DNA of 64,000 bases from assembly GCA_020744225.1 (NCBI GenBank), contig JAGMWG010000001.1, positions 1,922,001 to 1,986,000 of the forward strand, given 5' to 3'. Both the position numbers and the translations under genes were made by a program. Under the pieces are notes generated by a model that was given only the letters and a program-made list of their open reading frames with translations, had not been told where the DNA came from and made no database searches. Below, piece after piece: positions 19,515 through 30,697 of the stretch; the stretch's first letter is position 1, and every line of letters starts with the position of its first letter. This DNA is from Paraphoma chrysanthemicola. Its lineage: Eukaryota > Ascomycota > Dothideomycetes > Pleosporales > Phaeosphaeriaceae.

Positions 19515-20210
19515 GTATCGGTATTCAGAGAGGGAGAGAGAGCGAAAGGGTGCGATTACTTTGTTTGTATACTGAATCAGGGGACATGAGGTGGAAAGTG
19601 TTTGGTAGAGTTCTTCAATATAACTCTTTATAATCGTAGTGTTATTTGCGAGAGCTTGTCTGTTAGCACTGTCGTCTTGAATGAAAGAATCTGGGGATTC
19701 AAGATTCTACTTTCGCGTGTTATTGATGGCTTGGTATTGCTTCAGGCTTGCTCTTCTCCATTTTCGTCTTCAAGTGATTCGTCCGCATCGTCTCTAGCGG
19801 TTGTACTCTCTTTTTAAGGTGCATAGGGCTATCTCTATCACGCTTATTGAGACCTTCTTCGGCCCTGGTTTCGAGGTGTGTGTTGCTTTGGACACCGACA
19901 GATGCTCTGGAAATGGTCTCGGTGTATGTTTCCCTGAGCAGAGATCATGAGCCACCCGTAGGCTAGCTGCAAAGCGAAATCTATTGAGTCGCAATAACGC
20001 ATATGCAAACAAGACGTTACAAACGTAGGTCTCCAAATATATACGAGGTGACTGAACGCCGGACCGACATGCTCCTCTTACCCAACAAAGACATGACTCG
20101 TGCCAAATGAGGGTGTTGCCACGCCCGACCCCGTGTGAAAAAATGGATATCGTAACGAAAGTCCAGTTGAGCGTTTACCGATTCACAATTGGTTGCCGAA
20201 TTGATCGCAA
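19515..20210. other. 3' intergenic between two convergent genes
   Basis: About 700 bp between the stop of the 453-aa gene and the stop of the oxysterol-binding gene. A GAGAGAGAGAGCGAAAG purine run is near 19532. No gene is seen. Confidence 0.5.
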
Positions 20211-21985
20211 TCAGAATGCCCCATACTCCTGATTGGGCTGCAGTTGGTATTTCTCGACGTGGAGGCCTTTCAGAGCTTCCTCACCATCGGCGGTAAGATC
20301 TGGTCTGCCAACCGGGGTTACTGCGCCCGTGAAGAAACGCGGCTTCCACTCCTTGTCCGCGGTCTTTCTTTCAGCAGCCTTCTGCCGCTGCTTCTCTTCG
20401 ATCTCGGTCTTGAGTGTCGTAGCGAGCGAATATTGCCTGCCCACGATGGCGTTGGTAACGTTCTCCCAGAACTTAAGTGATTCGTTAGGAAGCTGCTCTT
20501 CGAGCGGCGGAACCACTTTGGGTATTGGGTCGAGTGGGTTGAGGTCGATGATCAAATGCTTCTCCTGAAGTAATGTTAGCATACTGCCCTATGGTAGGGA
20601 CCGCACACCGCTTACCGTGACCTTGTTGAATGGCTTACTACCTAGTGTGTAGTAAACCTTGTCTTGCCAAGATCCTTCTATCCGTGCTGTGATATCCTTC
20701 TCTGCAACGTCCTTGATCTTGGTGGTGGTGTCGCTGTTCGGATCGTACTTGAAGATGACGCCTTGAACCTTGTTCTGTGTCCGGCCCAGCCAGCCTTCCT
20801 CTATGTATTCGAGAATGACTTTCAGTCCGGTCTTTGGGCATGTAATGTAGCATGTGTCGGCCACGGAGACGCTGAGTGATCCTACTAGTCATGAGCTTCA
20901 ATCCAAATCACTCATCACGTCTAATTACCTCTGAGAAGACCACCCAGGTAGGCCGCCGGGTGCGTGAGCTGGTATTCTTCATTGTCTCTATTCTTCAACG
21001 TAATGAAGATGCCCAGGTTGTGTGCGCCAGCGACTACTCGTACGCTAGTGCCGGTGAATTTTGCGCTCAATTGGTCGTAGCCCTTGGCGCTAATACCCTT
21101 CTCCGGGCAGTCAACGTAGAAGGCAGAGACAGGAGGATGATGCGAGGTTTGTTCGGTGAGGTAGGAAACTGTAACCAGCTTGCTGTCGCCGCTGACGCTG
21201 TTGGCGCTGCTCGAGGGTGCAGACGTGTGCGTCTTGAGGGTCGGGTGGGTGTCTTCGATTTTCCAGTTACACTAGGCGGGTCAGTACCGTCCAAGCTGGG
21301 TGCCGAGGGTGTCACATACCCGGAAGAATTCCCCCAGGGTCGAATTGTATGGCTTGCAAGGCTTGCCCTTGACGTATTTCTGCCTCGGCGTTAGCGCCCG
21401 TCTGCCCTGCATGCACGCGCACCCTACCAGGTCCTTGGTAAACCAGAAGCGCAAGCACCCCAGCATTCGTCCGAGGTCGTCATCTGAGTCTCCGATACTG
21501 CATCCGTCAGTACATGCCGTTCTGTATGAATACCTCCCGAGCAGGCTGACCTGATGAAGGTGTCTGGCCGGTCCAGATAGTGCCAGTATTCTGCTACCCG
21601 TCAGACCCTGTCTTGCCCAGGACTACCCTCCCAATATGACTGCGACTTCCACGTGCAGCGAACGTACCCAGGTTTGGCCGTGGCTCCAACAGCTGTGCGG
21701 GAAGCGAGAAGCGGACGGCGGCAAGGTCAGAAACGCCTATGAACCTGCGGCAGGGTGGTTAGCATTTTGTTGAGTGGACCCTAACATGCTCGTAGCCCTC
21801 GAATCTTCCCAGGCGTTGGCTTACTTCCTCAATATGCCCAGCAGAGTCTTGAACTTGGAGCTGTCCTCTGGGGGCTTCTCGGCGGGCGCGTTCGACGGTG
21901 TGGCGGCTCGCGAGGTGTCTCTCGAGTTGAGCGCCGATGTGGTGGTGGACCCTGGACGGGCATTCTCTGCGGAGAGATCCGCCAT
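20211..21985 (-). CDS. Oxysterol-binding protein, short Kes1/Osh4 type
   Basis: Lipid-transfer protein that exchanges sterol and PI4P between membranes. Eight predicted exons: 21985-21825, 21744-21668, 21590-21551, 21497-21428, 21379-21320, 21271-20929, 20881-20616 and 20564-20211. The phases agree at every join and give 456 aa. Motifs: KFKTLLGILRKFIGVSDLAA (lid region), PAQLLEPRPNLEYW, GKPCKPYNSTLGEFF, the family signature EQTSHHPPVSAF, and GWLGRTQNKVQG. The C-terminus contains a Glu/Lys-rich helix and KEWKPRFF. No PH, ankyrin or GOLD domain is present and the N-terminus is only about 50 polar residues, so it matches the short Osh4-7 class. The third exon is only 40 nt. Exon number is high for this window. 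Confidence 0.94.
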
Positions 21986-22702
21986 GCTTGACGATGTTGT
22001 GGCTCTTGCTCGACGTGGAAATGCGTAGACAAGGAATGCAGCGAGGCGCCGAGGATAACCACGATGATGTCGTGAAGTGTGGCAGTGCGGTCCGAGATGG
22101 TCCCGCTTGGCAAGGCGCGAGTGTCGACGAAAGCTCTGACGTAGGAGGTGCCGATAGCCTTATCGCTCACCTTGGCGGGGTATTGCACAGCGCGAGGACG
22201 AACAAGACGGGACGACTCGAACAGTCAAAAGAGAAATCGCAGGTGAGTGTTCTGGCCGATATGGACTTTTGCTCTCCTAGCGCGGCGTTATCGTCGTTAG
22301 AATGCCTGAACATGCCTGCACATGCGCCGCCATGCAATAGAATCTCCTCCGACACTTCGTGTCGCGTTCATTGGCTCCAGTTTCACCGCCCCGTCCATCC
22401 CTACACATCACCGTGGCACAACATCACAGACATCGTTCCGAAGTGCTTGTAGATTGCAATCATTGATAACGGGATGCTGTGTCTCATTCAGTCGTGATGC
22501 ATGCATCTGACCGAAAACGCCATGCTGGCTGCTATCATGTTGTGCTTGAATCCACGAGGACTCTGAGCCACCGTGACCAAAATCGGCCAAATGCAACGCC
22601 AAACCCCATGATCACGGCTCCACCTATCAAACGCCGCGACAGATACGTGCAGAGGAAGGACAGCCGCGGTGGACATTGCGACTACCACCAATGTTGCTAT
22701 TC
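21986..22702. other. Intergenic between palB stop and oxysterol-binding gene start
   Basis: 717 bp, both neighbours on the minus strand. It holds the oxysterol-binding gene promoter and the palB 3' flank. No coding feature was recognised. Confidence 0.5.
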
Positions 22703-25700
22703 TCAATCGTCCCACTCCCGCCAAACACCAATCGAGCAAGCTTTGGGTGCATCGTTGAAGATCTCTACCTCGTACCATTCTTCGACAGGACCGCCGGGAC
22801 CAGAAAGTCTGTCGAGAACAAGATACATCTCGCCCTGTCTGAGAATGCTAGGGTCGATGTTGACGCTCTCGGACCTGACCGTGGCCGCGTCAGTGTACTC
22901 TCCCCTCTCACTTGCAATTACAAACTTTCGCTCAGGTCCTCGGCCCAACTCGACGCTGAAGCGTAGAGGGCTGCGAGCCAGCTGGCCAAGGTCCGACGAA
23001 CGCGGGCTGGTCGCTCTTATGAATCTCGTGACAATGGTGTACGAAGCTAGCCGATGCGGTAGTATCGGCGCCGCAATCTTGTGGACATGCGCGGCGAAGC
23101 AAGCAGGCGTGAGCTTCGTAGACAGCAGCCCGGCGCCGTCACGTGGTATCTGCTTTAGAACAATATCGCTTGTGCTGTCGACCCTCAAGGCATAGTCGCC
23201 AGTCTGCCCGGCCTCGAACAATGAGCAGATGACAGTATACAACCCAGGCTGGAGGTCGTTGATTTCTGCGAACACGCACCCCACGCGATGGTTTCCAGAG
23301 TCCATCAGGACGTCTCGGCTTTGAAGCTTGTAGATGCGTTTGCCATAGCCAAGAGCCAACTTCACATGCAACGGGTGCTGGTGGCTACTTGTTAGCAATA
23401 TAGCTAACGGGCCACGCTCTCGAATCTCAAGCGAGTACTGCGGGTTCTCAAAGTACCGTGGGGAACTTGTACTGCCACCCGCGGTCTGTCTCGTCCAAGC
23501 ACCCTCCTCAAGTCTTTGTAGAGGATACCTTTGTGCAGCTGGCTCAAGCGTGAGCGGTGAATTGGAGAAGGCCGACAGCGAGAAAGTATACGTCGAAGGA
23601 GGGAGCTCATCTTGATCAATGACGACGGTATAGGCAGTTTTCGCTTCTGGTTCCCAACGGAGGAGGCATTGTGGCGTTGTCACGTAGTCGCTGGACTCCA
23701 AGTATGTCTCCTTGATGTACAGTCGCTCACCATGACCATCGCACACATATATACTCATGAATCCTTTCGGGTGCTCGCCAGACGAGTCTACTTGAGCCTC
23801 GTGTCTGACACTTCCATCGTTAAATGCGTCAGATTCGTCCTTGGTATCTGCTTGGGTGTCTCTGAAATGCCGACTCAGTAGTAGCCAAACTGGGCCTCCG
23901 CTCTTCGTGTACACGGCGAACTGAGGGTGCTTGACTATACAGCCGCCAGGCGATTGCTGCGCATCAATGGCCCATTCGAAGTGGATGTCTTGACGATGTT
24001 TGAAAAGTCCTGGGTTCCAATTGAGATAGAGGCTTTCAAAGTGTTGTATGACCTGCTCGAGGCCGATCCAGAAAGTTGTGGGATGTGGTCGGTCCTTCGT
24101 GGGAACACTATCATGATGATAGGATCTAAGAACATGCTGTGGATCGCTGCTCGATGCATCCGATGCCGTTGCGACGGCAGGGCGAGGGCCTTTCCATCCT
24201 TTACCCTCCACCCATGGGTTCTTAATCAGCAACAGTCTGTCGTGCTCCGTCTCTTTCAGATCAAGGACCACGTAGCTATGCTGCCCTTCGAGGCCAAGTT
24301 CGCGTTCTTGCCGACGAGACATTCTGCCTGTACCAACGGTCACGAGAACATCTCCATATGAGAATGCATTATATATGCGGCTCCATAGTTGACCAGGTAT
24401 GGTATCAGTTCTGCTGCGCGTCAGAGGATGTATGCGTTATGGAGACCGGACAACTCACTCTTGCAAAAAGACCTGCTCAGGAATCCAACCAGTCAAAGTC
24501 CAGAGATCGCTGCAAGAGTTGCTGCCCGGAAAGTCGTAACCTCCGCGGACCTTCAGGTATGCCTTCTCAAGTAGCGCTGGCCATAACAGTGCAGGATTCC
24601 GTCGGTCGAAAACATGCAGCAATCGATGCGTATTGGACACCGGTAACCGATCATCAATCACCACTTTCCTCCAGCAGCCGTTGAAGTTCAATCGCACAAT
24701 GTACTTGCCGTTAATCGAGATGATGGGCTTGCCGAGGTGCTTGTCAAAGGGGTAGATTTTGTTCGTGAGCATCTGCTTGCATTAACATTGGAAACGAGCC
24801 TCTAAAGGGGGTGACAGACCTGGTCGTGGCCACGTTCGGTCCGAGCAATCGCAGCACATAGACTCGTTACCACGGAGCAATCGGTTGCTGCGTCCTGGAC
24901 GAGATCAATTGTGTTTGGGCTAGACATCAACGGACCGTTGCCATTGCTGGTTTCGGCTGCAGCGGACGGTGGAGGAATCGCGTCTGTGGCGCGAATCCAG
25001 CCACGGAAGAATTGCTGTTGGTAAGTTGACAGACTCAAGTCTTGCGTGTCACTGACGAGATTAGATCAGGCGGAGAAAGTCACAATTGCACATACACAAA
25101 GAGCTCAGCTCCATGCTCTACAGCAAACTCTGCGGTAGATGGATTCTTATCCCATGGTGGGCATTTGAATCCATTTACCATCGATGCTTTGAGCAAGATG
25201 ATGTCTTCTCGTTTAGATCGCTTCCTGGTAGAGATGGGCTCTGCCAGCCGGTGGATGTGCGAGTAAGCAGCTGATGAGGGTGAAGCAGAAGTCGCTCCCT
25301 GCTCTGCTATGCTTCGGTCAGCTTGTTGTGGGGTTGATGGCAGTGGCAAGAATCCTGCCGTAAACAATCCGGATTGCAGTTGTGCCCCCACTACGGTTGG
25401 TGGTTCGATAATCGGGTTGGCTTCGCATTGGGCGTTAGTTGGTGCACTATGATTGATTGTGGACGAAGAAAATAGATCATCGGACAGGTCGATTAGCATG
25501 GGCAGAGCATCTTGAGCTGGACATTTGGGAACGTGACTTTGGTCTCGGCCGTAGTCACTTCGACTGGCATTGGAAAATGAAGAGGTCGAAAGTTTACCTG
25601 ATGGACCGCTGACATCGTCAACAGGCGCGGTCGTTGATGACAAGCCGTGGCGTGAAAGACTTGACTGCGACACTGTGTCTTCGAAGCTAGCTGATGCTTG

Positions 25701-26077
25701 TGCAGAGTCGACTTGCGCCGCCCATTGCCCAATCCGCTCATGTTTAGTCGATGCCTGATGAGACTCGCCTAATGGTGTCCAGTTGGCGTCATCTTTGATG
25801 CGTCCAGCGACGTTCATGATCTCTCCGCACTGCGCTTTTAGTTGCTTCTTCTCGGTGGCATCAGCTGTCAACTTGAGTGCCTTCATTAACTGCTCGGCCG
25901 CGCCAATTGCCGATGCGAGGGCCTCATCCTTTGTTTTCGCGGACCGCAGCTGCGTCTGGTACTTCTGCACGTAGTGTAAGTATCGCTGCATATCAAGCGC
26001 GACTTCATCGCGAAAATGTCAGCGGCCAAGCCACATACTTCGGCCGCAGCTTTGCACGCCTCAAGCTGGCTCGCCAT
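22703..26077 (-). CDS. palB: Calpain-like cysteine protease PalB/Rim13 of the ambient-pH pathway
   Basis: Signalling protease of the Pal/Rim pathway; in the family it processes the PacC/Rim101 transcription factor at endosomal ESCRT-III sites. Predicted exons: 26077-26039, 25985-25096, 25051-24820, 24772-24459 and 24410-22703. Phases agree and give 1060 aa. An N-terminal MIT-like helical bundle (residues 1-75) matches the ESCRT-III-binding domain. A Ser-rich linker follows. The calpain core contains the active-site Cys in QDAATDCSVVTSLCAA (near 368), His in EGQHSYVVLDL (near 536) and Asn in IKNPWVEGKGW (near 556). The remainder comprises beta-sandwich domains as in PalB. The first exon is only 39 nt. 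All three catalytic residues are present, so the enzyme should be active. The gene diverges from the carrier gene at 26733. Confidence 0.94.
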
Positions 26078-26732
26078 AGTAAGTGCCAGCCAAGCGATGC
26101 TCAGGTGAGGCAGGCTATGAAGGCGCTATATGGCAGTGGCACCACTGGATAAGTCTCATAGTAATGCAGATGAGTGGTGATTTCGGCGCGATGTGTATCT
26201 TGCAGCTCGCGATGCAAGTGTTTGGTGTTGAGGCTCAGCTAGCGCCAAAGCACGTGCCCTTCCCAAGAGCGCGTCGCGACTTTTATCTTCACCGCTGGCA
26301 ATTGCATCTTGCGGTAAGCTGATCTAGGCTCCTTCCCTCCTTTATCGTCACACCGAAATAGGTACCGTGACCATCCTATGATATACAGTGCACGAAAGAA
26401 GGGGTCGATGGCACCGAGCCATGAAGAGTTGACCGAAGCACTGAGCACGGATGGCGTCACGGCTGTAAACCTCGGACATGTGCCTCGGCTAACCATTCGC
26501 GGGTCCACGGGACACAGCGATCTTGCAGTGAACCATGAGCGCTTCCCGCCCACTTTTCGGAACAATACCTTTTAACTAACCCCGAGGTTTCTGGCATTGA
26601 GATTCATCGTTGCTGAAGTCATGAGATAATAAGAAAGCGTACGAATTCACGAACCCATTGCCGGTTACATCACCCGCCGTTACCTGCTGTACCTGTAGCA
26701 ATTCACTTGTACGACAAGACAACCCGATAACG
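26078..26732. other. Divergent promoter region between palB and the carrier gene
   Basis: 655 bp between two start codons. A single GCCAAG hexamer (26089-26094) fits the PacC core GCCARG, but one hexamer is not significant. No coding feature is seen. Confidence 0.4.
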
Positions 26733-27914
26733 ATGGCTGGACAATCCAAGGTAGAGACGTTACCGCCATGGGGAAATGCGGTCGCTGGCGCAGCCGGCGC
26801 CGTGATCGCGAACACGCTTGTGTACCCGCTGGACCTGTGAGTAGCTGTTACTTTCCTGCTTGGGCTATGCTAGCCGTGGAGAGCTTTCTCTGACGATTTT
26901 GAAGGATCAAGACGAGACTACAAGTACAAATCAAGCGCTCCCCAACGTCCAACGATCCGAATCCTGCAGACCACGAGCACTATGACGGCGCCATCGATGC
27001 GATAAAGAAAGTGGTGGCCCAGGAGGGCATATCCGGGCTATATGCTGGTATCGGGGGCTCTTTGCTCGGCGTAGCGTCGACCAACTTCGCCTATTTCTAC
27101 TGGTATACCGTTGTACGGACTCTATACGTGTCTCGCCGCGCCCTGCCAGGTCCGCCGAGCACTGCTGTTGAGTTGTCGTTGGGCGCCGTAGCAGGCGCAT
27201 TGGCCCAGCTCTTCACGATTCCAGTCGCTGTTGTCACCACACGACAACAGACCATGAGCAAGCACGAGAGGAAAGGCATGATCGCAACGGCCATGGATGT
27301 GATCAACAGCGAAGACGGCTGGACAGGTCTCTGGCGCGGGCTGAGGGCTAGTTTGGTGCTGGTGATCAACCCATCAATCACATACGGTGCATACCAAAGG
27401 CTGCGAGAAGTCATGTATCCGGGCAAGAAAACGTTGAAGCCTTTAGAAGCCTTCCGTGAGTATCGCATACATGTCCAAGGACACAAAAGCTAATCATTAT
27501 AGTTCTTGGATCCTTGTCGAAGATGCTTGCGACCCTCGCGACACAGCCGCTCATTGTTGCGAAAGTCGGCCTCCAGTCAAAGCCACCACCAGCCAGGAAC
27601 GGCAAGCCGTTCAAGTCTTTCACAGAGGTCATGTACTATATCGTCGAACACGAGGGTCCTTTGGCACTTTTCAAGGGCATTGCGCCTCAGATCGTGAAAG
27701 GCCTGCTTGTGCAAGGCTTCTTGATGATGACCAAGGAGAGGTACGAAGACTCCGACATACTTTGCAAGGGTGCAACTAACTTGCCATCAGGATCGAGTTC
27801 TACTTTATCCTTCTCTTCAGATATTTCCGCCAGATCCGCGCCGATAAACTGCAAAAGCTTGCTGACATCGCTGCACAAAAGGCTGGCAAGGTCGCACCAG
27901 TTTTGATGAAGTAA
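26733..27914 (+). CDS. Mitochondrial carrier family protein, peroxisomal adenine nucleotide transporter type (PMP47/Ant1)
   Basis: Predicted exons: 26733-26836, 26905-27455, 27503-27740 and 27791-27914, giving 338 aa with consistent phases. The product has the three-repeat carrier fold. Repeat 1 has PLDLIKTRLQ, repeat 2 has a degenerate PVAVVTTRQQ and repeat 3 has QPLIVAKVGLQ. Glycine-rich helices such as GLYAGIGGSLLGV, LWRGLRASLV and LFKGIAPQIVKG follow each repeat. Family members of this type bring ATP into peroxisomes in exchange for AMP to activate fatty acids; other SLC25 substrates remain possible. The C-terminus is a charged helix ending in VLMK. It shares a 655-bp divergent promoter with palB. 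Confidence 0.9.
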
Positions 27915-28238
27915 CCTTGCTGGGTGGCCAAGCCTTGTATCAGATCTAGATTCCGCTTCAAGTTGTCATAATTTTGCATTTTTAAGTACTCTGGAGGCGA
28001 TTTTCGCATCGGCGTAGAGGCCGCATTTCGGGCAAATATACAGGAAGTCCATCATCAATACCATTGTTTCAACGCAGATTTACAATAGCTCCTCTTGTGA
28101 TAGAACTAGCTGTGACGTCATCACTAATTTAGCAGAAAGCTCTAACTGCGAGTGGTGCTCATGATCTTTTGCATGGCTCATCCTTCCTATACTTAATCAG
28201 CGTTCCCTCTTCTGAAATTCGTAGTCAAGTCAATCAGC
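27915..28238. other. Intergenic, promoter of the lactonase-like gene
   Basis: 324 bp between tandem plus-strand genes. No coding feature is seen. Confidence 0.4.
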
Positions 28239-29363
28239 ATGTCAGAAGCACCAAATTTACCATGGCATCCCATACCTTCTTCACAATCGACATGCAAAGT
28301 TCACCTTATTCAAGCTGGAGGCCTATACATTCCCACAGACATGGCCATTCTTCCCGGCCCTAATCAACCCAACGGCTCTGCCAATAAAGACTCCCCTAAA
28401 TCCGAGGCAAAACCAAGATCCTACTATGCCCCAGACTATGTCTTCCTAGTCTCCCACACCGCCACTAACACCACCTACATCTTCGACCTTGGCATGCGCA
28501 AAGATCTCGACGCTCTCCCGCCCTTGCTCAAAGAAACCGTTCTCCCGCAATTCAAATGCGAGCCGCAATCGCCCTGTGAGATTATACAAAAACATGGATC
28601 AGCGGAGCAACAGCCCGAACAAGTCAAGGCCGTCATCTTTTCGCACATGCACTTCGACCACGTGGGCGACGGCGCGAAAGCTGGATTCGGAGATGCAGAA
28701 TTGTGGGTTGGGCCGACGTGCTGCACGTATGCGAGGCCTGGTTACCCAATTGACGAGAAGGCTGTGACGTTGACGGAGACGTTGCCGACGGACGGGAGTA
28801 GGAAAATTATCGAATCATATATTCCTGACGACATTCTACGTGAAGCCGGAGACAATCGAGCGGGCAAAGTCATGGCCGCCATGAAAAAAGGTCTGTACAA
28901 CGGGACCGAGCTCAAGAAAGCCGATTGGAAACCCATTGGGGCTTTCGAGCGCGGATACGATGTTTTTGGCGACGGGGCGGCGTATCTGATTGATGCGCCG
29001 GGTCATTCGGCGGGGCATCAAATGCTACTTGTGCGCACTACCACGGCGCCGGACTCGTTTGTTCTACTGGCTGGTGATTCGTTTCATCATCCGGCAATTT
29101 TGGATGAGCCGTTGCGCACAGCGAGGCCGCCGTATAGTAAGACGGGGATGCATAGCGAGCCGGATATCGCGATTGAGACGATTTGGAGGGCGAGGAAGAT
29201 GGCGGAACAGGAGGAAGTGTGGGTAATTGCGGCGCATGATTTCAGTGTTGGGAACGCGTTGGTTGGGGGCAAAAAGGAGGTTGAAGGATTAGTGGAGATT
29301 AGTGGGTGGAGGAAGAAGGGGTGGAAAAGGGACGTGGAGAAAGGGGTCGAGAGTAGTTTGTAG
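28239..29363 (+). CDS. Metallo-beta-lactamase-fold hydrolase, lactonase-like, 374 aa
   Basis: A single-exon gene. The zinc-binding signature SHMHFDHVGDG lies near residues 133-143, followed by further ligand positions in APGHSAGHQMLLV and LAGDSFHHP and a late AHDFSVG. This arrangement matches fungal proteins annotated as N-acyl homoserine lactonase-like or MBL-fold hydrolases; the natural substrate is unknown. The N-terminal segment has no clear signal peptide. The ATG at 28239 follows CAGC, and another in-frame ATG lies close by, so the exact start is uncertain. Its stop is 44 bp from the stop of the convergent membrane-protein gene. Confidence 0.9.
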   Translation: MSEAPNLPWHPIPSSQSTCKVHLIQAGGLYIPTDMAILPGPNQPNGSANKDSPKSEAKPRSYYAPDYVFLVSHTATNTTYIFDLGMRKDLDALPPLLKETVLPQFKCEPQSPCEIIQKHGSAEQQPEQVKAVIFSHMHFDHVGDGAKAGFGDAELWVGPTCCTYARPGYPIDEKAVTLTETLPTDGSRKIIESYIPDDILREAGDNRAGKVMAAMKKGLYNGTELKKADWKPIGAFERGYDVFGDGAAYLIDAPGHSAGHQMLLVRTTTAPDSFVLLAGDSFHHPAILDEPLRTARPPYSKTGMHSEPDIAIETIWRARKMAEQEEVWVIAAHDFSVGNALVGGKKEVEGLVEISGWRKKGWKRDVEKGVESSL

Positions 29364-29407
29364 TTCGATATGTGGCATGTGAAGGAAGTATCTTGGTACT
29401 GCATAGC

Positions 29408-30697
29408 TCATACCATGTTGCCCGTGTCCCTCCTACTCATGGGCTGCTGTTTAGCATTTGCGTGCACTTCTTCCTCTGTTTCTATATCCACAGTCGTGGT
29501 TACCAATACTTCCATTCTCTTGCTACTGACATCACTCTCCTCACTGAGTCGATGAAATCTCCCCTCGCCCGATTTATACAGGCGCTGCAAGTGTAAATCC
29601 GTCTGAGTTGCCGAAGTCGACTTCTTCGTTACATGTGACTTGCCCGGCGTTGGCGTTGATTTCGTGGTTGTGATGAAGTCCTGAAGGTGAACGGCTTTGA
29701 CAAATATCCGAAAAAGCGGCTTGAAAGAGAGAGCACATGCACTGAGTAGGTAGATACCGGGCTCTAGGATGGTCCAGTTAACGAGAGAGACGTGGTTGAC
29801 TATTCTACGTGTCAGTCTCATTTGACCAAAGCTGAAAGGTTGGAAGACGAACAAGTACTGTCGACCAGAGGCCCAGCTTCTGCGAGAGTTCTGGCGAATA
29901 TTACAGTGCGGATTATGGACGCGATTATGCCTCTGTCTTTGTTAGATATATTGCCGGAATTAGGATGCTGTACGTACAAGCTACCTGTCAAGAAGATAAG
30001 TAGCAATCCCACGCGCCGTGCGATACTGATTTTTAGTCCCCAGACTGTCCTGATCGGTAGTATCAGGACAGCGAGATCAGTGATGATATTCGGTACGCTC
30101 GAACTAATGGCATACGCCTGAACGTCAAAGCACTTGCCTCCCGCGATCATCTTATCCCAGTTGAAAGCAAACGGAGTGCATTGAAACATTGCGGTGACAG
30201 TATACGCGAACCACGTCGCTGAAACTAAGGCGACTAGCACCTTCGCGACCATGCGCTCGTATTTGTTCGTCAGAATATACAAGTACATTATGACAACAAT
30301 AAGCTTGGGAAATGCCACGGCGGCAGGATGCACAACCTCGAGGACCATGATTCCCTTGAAGTGCTCGGTGATACGGGCGGGATCATTAGTGACGATGTAG
30401 GCCATATGCCTTCCAGTGTCAGCTTTCTCAACCATCACTGGATGCACATTAGTGGAAGCAGTAAGTTGGGGATTGTGACTTACTGATGCCGGTGACACAC
30501 AGCCCAATCTCCGAAATGAGAGCAAAAGGAGCGATTACATCCTGAATATTGAACGATGTGCTAGTCACGTAGCGAGCGTAGTATCTGAGACCCACGAAAC
30601 AGGTGCACAGTATGATCATTATAGAAGCAGTAGCGAGTATAGAGGGTCCTCTATCCTCAGCCAGGAACGAAACTGTGTCCATGGATGTCAACATCAT
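29408..30697 (-). CDS. Fungal rhodopsin-domain (Pth11-like) integral membrane protein, 376 aa
   Basis: Predicted exons: 30697-30484, 30437-29985, 29930-29859 and 29799-29408, with phases in agreement. About seven hydrophobic segments are visible, among them ATASIMIILCTCFVGLRYYA, AVAFPKLIVVIMYLYIL, VLVALVSATWFAYTVTAMF and NIITDLAVLILPI. Between them are the family landmarks MFQCTPFAFNWDK, GKCFD and EPGIYLLSACALSFKPLFR. Such proteins form a large fungal family related to Pth11 and to the SAT4/SC1 membrane proteins; their ligands are mostly unknown. The C-terminal tail is about 100 residues, polar and Ser/Thr/Glu-rich, probably cytosolic. Two or three closely spaced ATGs (30697, then MLTSMD) leave the exact start open. 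Confidence 0.85.

Noticed and set aside
26089..26094. Single PacC-type GCCAAG hexamer upstream of palB
   Set aside because: One 6-bp match is expected by chance in a spacer of this size.
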